A stretch of 64,000 nt of DNA, from positions 1-64,000 of the forward strand of contig JASAMV010002557.1 in the NCBI GenBank assembly GCA_030248065.1. The letters are read 5' to 3'. Below are positions 45,596-56,317 of this stretch, piece after piece (the stretch's first letter is position 1; every line of letters begins with the position of its first letter). Below the pieces are notes generated by a model. That model was given only the letters and a program-made list of their open reading frames with translations, was not told the origin of the DNA and did not search any database. Origin of the DNA: Rhynchonema sp. JSB1_4. Taxonomy: Eukaryota; Nematoda; Chromadorea; Monhysterida; Xyalidae. A program made the position numbers and the translations under genes.

Positions 45596-47331
45596 ATGGA
45601 TATTGTCCGTACTTTTCCTTCGAAGCAAAGCTCGGACAAAGCTGAGGCACCCATTGATCGAAAAACATTACGCAAGTACAACGCCTGGAATGATGATAAT
45701 GCTCAATTTGTCAGTTTCGTTTTGCTATCATGCGTTTGCGAGGTTCACCTTGTTGTGAATTTGTTTTCGCACTTCACAAAGTATCTTTTTGCAGAAGCAC
45801 ATGCGCACTGCACATCACCGGCACAAGTTCTCGCAACGCAAAGCCAGACTGCAGAAGCGTGCACGAGAGGCGGCACGGTCGGAATTGTTGTTGCGGTTGG
45901 TCGTATTTTCAATCTGCTCGAATTGTATCTCAGCTCTTGTCAATGTTGCCATCGTGTCTTTTTCTTTTGTCAATATGCACTTGACTGATGTGCTCTGTTC
46001 AGAGAGGAAGCGGGCTATATCGAACCAGATCACAACGAACCGACGTACAGCGTGAGCCAACGTGAAATCGCGAACGCTGTTGACATTGCAAGCGCATCGA
46101 AGGTTTGTAGCTGCGGCATTTTAGCTTCAAAAACAAGTGAATCCTAGCATTGTTTTCAGCATTTCGAGCTCGATCTCCGTCAGTTTGGTCCGTATCGATG
46201 CAACTACACGAGGAACGGCAGGCATTTGGTGATTGGTGAGCGATTTTTTAAACCGAAACGTCAAGTAAAATTTTTTTGACTTGTGTTATTTATTCACTCA
46301 GGCGGGCATCGAGGCCACGTTGCCGCGTTTGATTGGTTGACCAAGAAATTGCATTGTGAAATGAATGTGATGGAAAGTGTGCGTGATGTGCAGTGAGTGA
46401 CTGCTTTCGTTGTTATCTGGCTTTCGGTGTTTTGAGCACTTTTTCGCCTGTTTGAAATTTTCATCAACTTTTTTGTGGTGATGTGCTTATCTGGTGCATT
46501 TGTACTGACGATGTTCTTTTGTGAGGACCAGATTAGCAAACTGGCCATGCAGAAAACGAAAAAAATCGCCCTGATCCTGGTGCACGATTTCGCGTACAGA
46601 TAGCAGTGAGCTTTGCCCGTTGCATGCATCATACTTTCACGGACGGGCGGTGCACCGTAACGTCGTCAGTGCGAACGCACCATTGAAAGTGCATGAAACA
46701 TCAAAATCATTTCTGTACCACCAGATGGCTGCACGTCGAGACGATGTTCGCAGTGGCGCAGAAACGTTGGACGTTCGTGTACGACAACCAGGGCGTCGAG
46801 ATTCATTGTCTCAAGAATTTGAATGACGTCAAACGCCTCGACTTTCTCCCGTATCATTTTCTGCTCGTTGCCGCGGTAACGATGCCAGGATTGTTTGTTT
46901 ATTGTTTTTATAAGATGAGCCTTTGCTCACGATTTCAGACCGGAACCTCATTTCTCCACTGGGTTGATGTTTCAATCGGTGAAATAGTAAAGTCGACGCG
47001 AACGCGGGATGGTGCGTTGGATGTGATGGCGCAGAATCCAAGCAACGCAATTGTACATTGTGGACATCAGAGAGGTTGGCCGTAATTTTCAGTTTGAAAA
47101 AAAGCGAGTCAGGTGCGAAGATTATCACATTTCTGTCAAGGATGAGAACGCAATCAGCTAACATAATTATTTTTTCTTCAGGCACTGTCTCCCTCTGGTC
47201 CCCGAACGTGTCGGAGCCGCTTGTCAAAATGTTGTGTCATCCGTGTCCCATACGAGGGTTGGCCGTGGATAACTCAAAAGCCGACACCCACCAAAAACAA
47301 CAAAAAAGAAGAAAAAAAAAAAAAAACCGGA

Positions 47332-47372
<41 letters not shown>

Positions 47373-48591
47373 AAAACAAAAACCAGGTGGTTGATCGGGT
47401 GATCATAAGAGACATCCTTTTGTGTTTGGGTTATTCATGTCGTATTCATGCATTCAAGTGGTATTTCGAGGTTTAGGTAGGTACATTGATGTCATCTGCG
47501 AATATCAAAATGGCCTTGTTATAAAATCACAAAGAATGGTCGATCATCAAGTTTAATTCCTACCGCCCACTTATGAAAGTATTCACAGTGAAAGTCACAG
47601 ATCGTTTTTCACACACAATTCCGTTCAATCCCGTTTTCTTGTCACAGGCAAGTACATGGCGACCACCGGAATGGATCGCAAGTTGAAGATCTGGGACTTG
47701 CGCAAATACAAGGTGTTGCACGAGTACAGACTGCCGTTGGGTGTGGGCCATCTGGCATTTAGTCAACGCAATACACTGGCTGCGGCCGTGGGAACTGGTG
47801 TACAGGTTGGGCATCAAAGTTTATTGGTTTTGCCGTGATGTTTATATCGTGATTTTTTTGAGAACGTGTTCGGACCGGAGATTAGTTATTGCCACCAATT
47901 CGACCAGCGCAGAATATGTTTCCAGTTGGCTAAAGAAACAACATTTATGCTGGTCAAACTGGCCATCGAGACACCTCAACTGTTGCCACGTGCAACGGCA
48001 ACCGCGACGATAACCCGAGTTTTACACTAACCAACCAGCCATTCCGATATTCAATCAAATACGATAATTTCAGCTGTACAACAACATCTGCACAAGGCCA
48101 GTCGTCGAGCCCTACCTGGCGCACACCATTCGTGGTTCGACCGTCAACGATCTGCAGTTTTGTCCCTACGAAGACGTGCTGGGTGTGGCACATCAGAACG
48201 GGTTCACCAGTCTGTTGGTGCCGGGTGAGTGAGCAAGTCAGAATGTTTGAAACTCATTTTTGCAAGTTTTATGCAACCATTGTCTTGTTGCAACCCGCCG
48301 CAGCTATTAATCAGCTCAGCTCAGCTCGTTTGTTTAGTTCGTTTAACTGTGAACTGAAACATTATTCTTGTCAGGTTGCGGCGAACCGAATCTTGACGCA
48401 CTGGAGGCCAATCCGTTTGAGTCGAAGAAACAACGGCAAGAGCACGAAGTGAAGCAGTTGCTGGATAAGGTGGGTTTCCGTAGGATCCCACGTTTCTTTT
48501 TGCTATTGCGTGGTCACTCACCAAAAAAATCCCAACCCAGCCCAAAACCACACACCCCCAAAAAAACCCCCCCCCAAAACAAAAAAAAAAA

Positions 48592-48637
<46 letters not shown>

Positions 48638-49441
48638 ACGCTAATGATGTCCTGGTGCACCGCCCGTCTGTGACGACGTTGGAGACAGTCAAAATAAACT
48701 GCTTTTGCTGTCGTTCTAATCAGTCATTAGCTATTCAATAATCGATTATCAGATCCAACCATCAATGATCACCTTGGACACATCGGCAATCGCGCGAGTC
48801 GACGAACCGAGTTTGGCAGAGAAACTAGACGAAAAAGCGAAGATTCTGTACGTGAAGCCGCAGGAGGTCAAGTTCACGCCACGATACAAGAAGAAGGGAC
48901 GCAGCAGCGCGCTAAACAAGGTTCGTCATTTATTGTGTCGACACGCTCCATAGTAAACGTCCATAAAATGAACCCTCTGTATTGTGAATCTCCAATCTGC
49001 CATTAACTCCACCTGTCATTAGCATTCTGTGTAGTGAACAAAAATGCGTTTACGGATCCGGATCGATTCACACCATACCATACATGGAATGTTGACTGAA
49101 ATCTGCGTTCGGGATAATTCGAAAGTAGTACTTGGTGCAAGTTTTAGTTTATGAATTTGGATCATGGTCATAACCATGGACAGATAGTTATTGAGTTGCT
49201 CGCGTGATGTTGCAATTTAGCTGACATTGGGCTTTATTCTTCCACCCAATAACTATTTGTCCATGTCCAGGTGAAACGAAAGCAGGCGGTGCGGTCCAAG
49301 ATGCGCAAAGAGCAAGTCAGTCAGTATTTGGAAGCAGAGGCAGAGCTGCTGCCGGCGAAAAGGAAGAGCAAGAGTAAAAAGACAAAGAGTGACAACCCAG
49401 AGGGTGGTTCGGTGTTGGACAGGTTCAAAAGTAAAGCCTAA
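45596..49441 (+). CDS. WDR46: WDR46/BING4 (Utp7), nucleolar WD40 protein of small-subunit ribosome assembly
   Basis: Exons 45596-45709, 45795-45895, 46003-46102, 46160-46235, 46302-46392, 46725-46875, 46939-47074, 47182-~47275, 47648-47805, 48074-48224, 48375-48469, 48753-48920 and 49271-49441. In yeast the orthologue Utp7 works in the U3 processome in the nucleolus. Diagnostic stretches in order: [38 protein letters not shown]-like [54 protein letters not shown], and the BING4 C-terminal domain with [33 protein letters not shown] and [11 protein letters not shown] basic tail ends VLDRFKSKA. The phases of all exons close except exon 8 to 9: exon 9 needs a phase-1 donor after AVDN, but the sequence reads into AAGCCGACACC and a poly-A tract with no GT. 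Family length and motifs are otherwise complete. Confidence 0.95.
47300..47371. repeat. Poly-A tract in WDR46 intron 8
   Basis: About 70 bases of nearly pure A, next to the expected but missing donor of exon 8. Likely a sequencing or assembly weak point. Confidence 0.7.
48540..48636. repeat. Poly-C/poly-A tract in WDR46 intron 11
   Basis: AAAACCCC runs ending in about 40 consecutive C, within the intron after 48469. Its length is probably unreliable. Confidence 0.7.
49174..49265. repeat. Stem-loop at the last 3' splice site of WDR46
   Basis: CATGGACAGATAGTTATTG (49175-49193) pairs with CAATAACTATTTGTCCATG (49247-49265) with one G-T pair and a 53-base loop. The stem ends five bases before the AG of exon 13. 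Confidence 0.6.
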
Positions 49442-49630
49442 ATAGAGAAGTTTATTGTTGGTTGTTGGACGAGCTGAGTTATCAGAAAGATGTTATTGGG
49501 CCATATCAACTTGTGGCGGACGCCGACCTTGCATGTGCCACAATCCGTCAATGCAGCGCCCGCGTTCGTCAGTAGTTTATATGGCCCTTGATTGTTGTCC
49601 TTTGTTATTATACGTTTTGTTTGTCAATGA

Positions 49631-49636
49631 AATAAA
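49631..49636 (+). other. Polyadenylation signal of WDR46
   Basis: AATAAA, 190 bp after the stop. It faces the signal of the convergent receptor gene 26 bp away. Confidence 0.6.
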
Positions 49637-49662
49637 AGGATTAGTGTTTCAGTCTCGTTACT

Positions 49663-49668
49663 TTTATT
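49663..49668 (-). other. Polyadenylation signal of receptor A
   Basis: AATAAA on the minus strand (TTTATT on plus), 183 bp after the receptor stop codon. Confidence 0.55.
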
Positions 49669-49850
49669 CATTCAGTGCGCACAGCAGTGCAACTATAGAA
49701 ATTAGCAAGAAATTGTTTAATTGAATAATAAAACATCTCTCCAATAAAACGAGATAATGCAAGAGTGGGGTCCTTGGAAACGAAAAAAGTCCGGGCCGCA
49801 ATAGGATGCCACGCCCAACATATATTGCAATGTTGGGGTGTCAAGTTCCT

Positions 49851-52440
49851 CTAGTATTTCTTCTTGAACAACACATCCTCCGACTCGACCGCAATGTTCT
49901 CCTGCCTTCCATCCGTTACCCACTTGTAGAAATCGTCGTATTTCGCGTCACGTGGCGTCGGTAATTTCACATCCTCTTCCTGTGTGTGAAAAAATAGATG
50001 GACTTTGAGCCAAGGACATCTGTGGATTATATCCGTTCTTGTTCTTCTACTAACCTCCTCAGGTTTCGGTTCATATCGCTTGTAGAAAGGCAAGTTCGGT
50101 GTCTTGTTATAGAATGCCGTGCCAACCTGGATAAGTAAACAAAATTAGAGCAGTAAAAATGACATTGAACGGAAGCATCAAACAAAGCTCTCACGATTGT
50201 ATCGGCCAACGTATGATAATAGAAGAGCAGGGGTCCGAGAATGAGTGCACAGATGATGTAACAGATCCACATGATCTCGAGGGCCAAGTGGACGGACAAA
50301 AGTGCAAAAATGTACGTCAAGAGAGCCATCGGCATGATGAACATCACCCCCTTCTTGCTTACACTGAAAGGTGGATAAACATGGATCGCTTTGGGTGGAA
50401 TTTTCGAAACGGTGTAAAGATCAGTTGGGTGTAAAGGTCGGCGTAAAGTTCGGTCGAAAGCTCGATCGGCGTAGCTCGGCGTAAACGTGAAACATTGCCT
50501 GTTATTAACGGAGAATGTTTTAAGTTTACACCGAGGTCTATCACACTGAGCTGTCGACCGAGCTTTCCACCGACCTTTTCATCCAACTGACCTTTACACC
50601 GTTTCGAAAATATCACCCTTTGAACGCACGTCGGTCAAAAGAGTGACATCATGTGGTTGTTCTCAGTTCAAAAACTTCACGTGACCAGCCCAACTCCCAT
50701 TCGATCAACAAGCTTGATACCAAGTGCAGAAAATGCTATAAATTGCTGCGATCTAGTCCAGAACGACAGTAATCACCAACTCTGCGTGATTGTGTTGCAT
50801 CGGGTCATAATCGCTCAGACCCTTGTATTCCTCCACACCGGCGGCTTCGCCACAAATGCCGGTGCAGAACGCTAATAGGCACAGGGGCAAGATGAACACC
50901 CACGCTTGACCGGAACTGACGTCACAGAAACAGCTGAGGACAAAGAAGACTTGAACAGACCTGTTTGATCAATGACGCAATGTAAATGATTCAAACGTAC
51001 TGGCAGCCGCCCTTGCCGTAGTCGTTGAACACAATTCCGACGGAGATGCCAGTTATGATTAGCGCTAGCAGGTAAGCCAGCAAGAGATGGCAGACGGTCT
51101 TCAAGATGCCGTCACGTGGAACCACAAATGTGAAAATACTGAAACGACAGAAATGTAGAGCGTCACACTAATACAGACAGTATACCAGTGTAATGGTCAA
51201 AAAGTTACGTACGCGTAGGCGTGTAGGGCCTCGAAGAAAAAGAAGCACATGGTGACCAGAAAGAAGTACTGTTCAAACACCGACACCAACATGCACGGAA
51301 CCTGCATAATTGTCACGTAATTGTCGGTGGTATCAATTGGTCATCTATATTGTTGATTAAACCTCAGAGTCGGCAATGAACTCCTCGAACGGCACTGCGA
51401 TCAAGATCATGACTATGACGAGAGTGAGCTCCTCTTGGAAGTGAATCACACGTTCCGGCGGTGCGCAGATCCTGATAATCAATGAGTACTCTCAAACTAG
51501 CATTGTGGACAGGAACAATTTTCAAGAATAGACTTACTTGAAACACATGAAGACAATCATGGTGGCCAGGCACCAGGCAATCACCCAGAAGGCGCCAAAA
51601 TAGCGCACGATCATCATCGGCAGCTCCCAACTGTCGCTGAGCGCGTTGCAGGTTTTGTTCCCATTTTCGTCGGCAGTCACATTGATCATTGGTGGATCTG
51701 CATGGTTACAGATAACTGGGTCCTCCGTACTGCTTAACATCGGTGTTTGGATCATGTGCTGTAACCAACCAGTGCAGACCATCAGCGTGTTCGGGTCCCA
51801 TCCGACCGGCACGACAAGTCCATGATTACAGAGGCAATGTGCCGGTCTGCCCGTATCATTAGCACAGAATGACGTCGTTCCGTCGCAAGGTGGAAAGAAA
51901 CAACCACCTGAATAATCACCGTGTTGCACTTGCAACAATGAATCACAATATATGCGCAAAGGAATCTTACATGTACAGTTGCGCCACACTTCTTCCATTG
52001 AGACTAAATTCGCAGGGTTGGCCGCTTCCGGACACAATGTGCCATTGTTCTCAGGCAACGGATTGTTGCAATATCGGCGCACCTGAACAAAATGATGTGA
52101 ATCTGTGATGTGTTTGAAGTAATTGTACGAAAGCAATGATAAATCCGTCTTAAACAATCGGAGGCATATCTTTCGACCCACCCTCTCGAATCCACCATAC
52201 ATACAACAATCGACGTCTGGGTCCAACTGCCACGGGGACCAACCACCGTTGACGACAAGTTGCGTTTGAGCGGCATTGAATGTACAGAGAACGGTGAAAA
52301 CCTGGTTTAAGTGTTCTCATCGGTACGTTGGCATGCTAATACTTTTTGAACACCCAACGCAAACCTAAACAAACTTCCGAAGTAAATTAGCCTGCAAGTG
52401 CCAAATCAGAACTCACCCCCAGCGCCAGTATCCTCAGCAT
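49851..52440 (-). CDS. Receptor A: TSR-domain, adhesion-GPCR-like seven-helix receptor
   Basis: Exons in order: 52417-52440, 52182-52301, 51971-52082, 51770-51907, 51538-51697, 51363-51471, 51213-51301, 51001-51138, 50781-50933, 50195-50363, 50055-50126, 49851-49979; 470 residues, all phases close. A signal peptide spans the first intron. A thrombospondin type 1-like domain follows (GGWSPWQLDPDVDCCMYGG, RRYCNNPLPENNGTLC, WRNC), then a Cys-rich EGF-like segment (DGTTSFCANDTGRPAHCLC). Seven hydrophobic segments follow. Helix 3 starts with a conserved Cys and ends FFEALHAY, helix 4 has GISVGI, and the loop after it has YGKGGC, all as in family B2 (adhesion) receptors; helix 7 is ICALILGPLLFYYHT. 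No GAIN domain or cleavage site is seen. The cytoplasmic tail has DFYKWVTDGR, shared by the paralogues. Ligand unknown. Confidence 0.85.
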
Positions 52441-53100
52441 GTTAGGTGTTAGATGTGATAAACTTTTTTGCATGTAAATTTGAATTAGTTTCCTTTCATC
52501 TCTGGAAACAGAAGAATATGACGGTCTGTCTTTTCACACGTATTCCTGCAGTGACCCGAGTGGTAATCGTGGTCAAAGACTTCGACTTCGTTTGTTCTTT
52601 CTTGTCTCCACGCGCGTTGCTAAGATGTTTGTTGTACTAAATTATTCATGCACCCTGTATTCAGCAATCGGATTGTCAGGTTCTTATTTGGTGCTACTTG
52701 CGTAAGCAGAGAAAATCAATACTGTATACCCTGTCGAAATGTAAGCAGGAAGGTAATTTTTATGACCGTCTGGAGAACATCAGTGGCGCATATGCATCGG
52801 TGGCTTTGGGCTTGTCATGCAACAAGACATTTCGATGTGTGTTTGAGCTTTAGCAATCCATAATCGAACAAATAAACCAATGAACGGTTAAGTCTCTTTG
52901 TGGTGCGGTACTATTCGTGAATTTAACTGATCTGTCAGACTGATAAAGATGTGCCTACTCAAGATGAAATTTCGTTAGTAATTTCAAGTCATCTAAACAA
53001 AGCAATAAAACGTTAAATTAAGATTACCGATACAGATGTAACGTCACAGAACAGAAATATATCAGGGCGTAGGTGCAGGCGGCATGCATTGTTGTGTGCA

Positions 53101-55548
53101 TTATTTGTCAAACAACACTTTTTCAGACTCCGCCGTTCCCATGTTGTCCTTTCGCCCATCGGTGACCCATTTGTAGAAATCGTTGTAATCTTCTCCCGGC
53201 TCTGACTCTCCATCCTGCAACAAAGCTATTAGTGCTGTATGCTTTCGTGCTGCACGTTGTCACTCGCCAGAAGTTTTTTCACTGTGACCTCTGGTTCCTT
53301 CCACTTTTTGTAACACGGCAAGCATGGCAACATTTTGTACATCTTCGTTCCCACCTGAATAATAACGCGGTGTTTTGTCGCGGTTTGTACATGCCTCTGG
53401 TTTTCGAAAAGGCAACTCGGGATTCAAGCGAGCCCGTCGTGCACCCACACTAACCACGTAATCGCACATGGTGTGATAGAAGAACAGCAACGGTCCGAGT
53501 ATCAACGCAAACACAACATGGAAAATCCACAACACCGGACTGGCCAGGTGCACCGCCAGAACTGCGGAGCAGTAGGCTGCCAATGCACAAGGCGTGATCA
53601 TCAGGACGCCTTTGCGGCTAATCCTGAATTTTGAGAAATCTTGCTTTTTGTTCAACAGGATTTGTGTAGTTGTACTAACGTAGCATGCAGATACTGCCCC
53701 ATGTCGGTGCCCTTCAGTGGTTTGTACTTTTCCTGGGCTGCCGCTTCGCCTGCGATTCCGACAGCGAAGAAAATGAGGATCAGCGGCGTTGCGTACATCC
53801 ACGCCTGAGGTGTGTCCATATCGCAGAAGCAACTGCAATAAGCAAAAACCAGGTCGGTTTTACCATTTTGCCTGATAAAGTCAGAAATAACACTCACTGA
53901 CAGCCCGACTTTCCGTAGTGTTTGTGCGCAATTCCCAAACTGATACCGGTTATTGCTGCCGGTATTGCGATCCCAAGAATCACGTTCGTAATCGTATGAA
54001 AAAATCCATCTTTCGGCACGACGTATGTGGCAATGCTGTGAAGTGTATGAACGTTGCTTCTCAATTTGACAAAGTCAAATACCAATTGGACAAAGTCAAA
54101 CGCCTACCTGTATGCGTGCAATGCCTCCAGAAAAAAGTACGTCATCGTGCACAGAAAGAAGAATTGTTCCAAAATGGACAATGTCATGCACAGGCCCTGA
54201 ATAAGACTGAATGTTTTGTTTTATGGCCACTGATGGTGCAGGCAGTCACCTGGCTGTTGCTGTCACTGGCAATTCCCTTCTCTTCAAATGGAACTGCGAT
54301 CATGGCCATTGTGAGTATCAGCGTGATTTCCTCGGCCATATGCGTGCTACGTTCCGGTTGGAATCGACTGAAACTCATGACACCTGACCGTGGCTGGTGG
54401 AAGGTGTGAAACATCACCGCTATCTAACCACATGACGAGGAATATAATCAACACGAGCAAACACCAGGCGACCACCCAGACGCTCGCGACCATGCGACAG
54501 ATCTTAATGGGCGTTTGCCAGTATTCCTTCATGGCGTTGCAAGTCTTGTTCACCGTTGGCTCAGGCGGATCGGAAGGCGGGTCTACAGATAGCAGATTAC
54601 TAACAGTTCTAGCCTATCAGGCTCGAATCACTGACAGAATTGGTATGTTAGAATATCTGAGTTTGCACTGGAATACACCGACCAACGCAAGTCAAAGTCG
54701 TTGTTTGGTCCCATCCGTCAGGTTCAACCATGCCATGGTAACACTTGCATCGCGCTGGTAGTCCGATTTCATTGGCACAGAATGATGTGTTGCCATCACA
54801 TCCAGGATTGCACGCACCTTAATGTGACTGTGTCTAATTGAACAATTAGCAGGGGAATGATCAGTAAAATAACTTACAAGAGCAGCTCCGCCACCCATCT
54901 GCTTGCGTCAAAAGTTGATCGGACCCGGGTTCCTTGCAGAGACTTCCACCGTTTTGTGGCAGTGGATTGTTGCATAATCGTCGGACCTGGCAAACGTATG
55001 GCTTCAGGAAGTTCTTAACATATGAACATTATTGCTCAAAGGAAGCTCGTACGCGTTGGTCGAACAATGACTGTATGGGAATCCAATCTAAATGTTTCCT
55101 GAATGGTAAAGTAGGCCTCGCTGCAGATTACCACGGCCTTATTTTTTTCGAAAACATTTCTGCTGGTGTCGCGATCAATTTGTTTGAACGCGGTGGGCGT
55201 GAAACCGGCAGAAATGCTTTGAAAAAATATGAATAGAACGCTAGCGATCTGCAGCGAGGCGTGCCTTACCATTCAGGAAAAATTTTAGATGGATTATCAT
55301 ATAGTCATTGTGCGACCGATACCTGCTCATATCCACCACAGCATTCAACGTTCCTGAGAGGCACCCATGCCGACCACTGTCCATTGATCTTAATCGGTGG
55401 CGGAACAGTGGACGCCGTTGAACTTGCAGCCAACACCCGAGGCAACAAGACCACAGTGACCTAAAAGCTAATTGAAATTTTTGTCTTCTTTAGGGTATCA
55501 CAATGAACAGTGACAACTTACACTGAGCACTGCTGCCAGCTTTGACAT
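53101..55548 (-). CDS. Receptor B: TSR-domain, adhesion-GPCR-like paralogue
   Basis: Exons: 55522-55548, 55323-55460, 54878-54986, 54683-54817, 54432-54582, 54250-54367, 54108-54196, 53898-54035, 53680-53832, 53455-53623, 53289-53354, 53101-53214; 468 residues. Every exon boundary falls at the same place and phase as in receptors A and C. The thrombospondin-like domain is less typical (GQWSAWVPLRNVECCGGY), but RRLCNNPLPQNGGSLC is intact. Transmembrane signature: QFFFLCTMTYFFLEALHAY, GISLGIAHKHYGKSGC, LILGPLLFFYHTMCDYV. The tail repeats DYNDFYKWVTDGR. The donor of exon 11 (GTCACA) is weak. It sits 660 bp upstream of the start of receptor A, in the same direction. Confidence 0.85.
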
Positions 55549-56317
55549 GATTACCTATAGTATGGCGACAGTGAGCCTTGTTGACGTACTGACCACTTTT
55601 AGAACTTGTTTTGACTAAAAGTGCTTCAGCTGTTGCGAAGCTCCACCAGCCACGAACTTCCAATTGACTTTAATTACCATGAATAACCGGTATCCAAGCA
55701 GCCAGGTGCTGTCAGTGAAATACATTGTTGCAGTAATTTGCAGCAAAGGTGGTTGCGTGCTGGTCGAGGATGGTGCGTGCCGATGAAGGCTTGATACCAA
55801 TTGTCACGCTCACTTTCACTCGTCAGTTTCCACGAGATGTTTTATTCATTATAATGCTTGAACAAAAACATGATTGCAACTGAACAGAGTAAGTGCCCAT
55901 GCAAGTACCCACGCAGCTTCCAAAAACCGACTTCTCTTGGAACTGTTTGTGCTGTATGTGGCATAAAATTCATTGTAAACTGCTAGTCATACAGTTGGTG
56001 TCAGCAAAAGAAGAAGTGCAAAAACAACCATGATATGGGCTGGAATGAGATCTTAAAAAACGAAAATATCCTGCACACAAATACCAGATGCTGTATCACG
56101 TGCAAGGAGTGCTCTTAACATTATGTTACAAGTGTTACTGACATGGTGACACATAGAAAACCAGATGAGAAATGATTGTGTGAGTTCTCTACCATTGGCA
56201 ATTAAACATTTCCACTTCAGATTATACTGTATACATGAAGTTGCAAAATCCATGTCTGAGATCATAAATTTGATATGTAAAAATGAGCAATTTCCCTAGT
56301 GTTGTTTGAAATATCGC
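55549..56317. other. Spacer between receptors B and C
   Basis: 770 bp without a supported gene; it should hold the promoter of B and the 3' end of C. The similar 660-bp spacer at 52441-53100 plays the same role for A and B. Confidence 0.5.

Noticed and set aside
48540..48673. Pro-rich coding tail from the poly-C tract
   Set aside because: It lies in an intron; the WDR46 frame continues correctly from 48469 to 48753.
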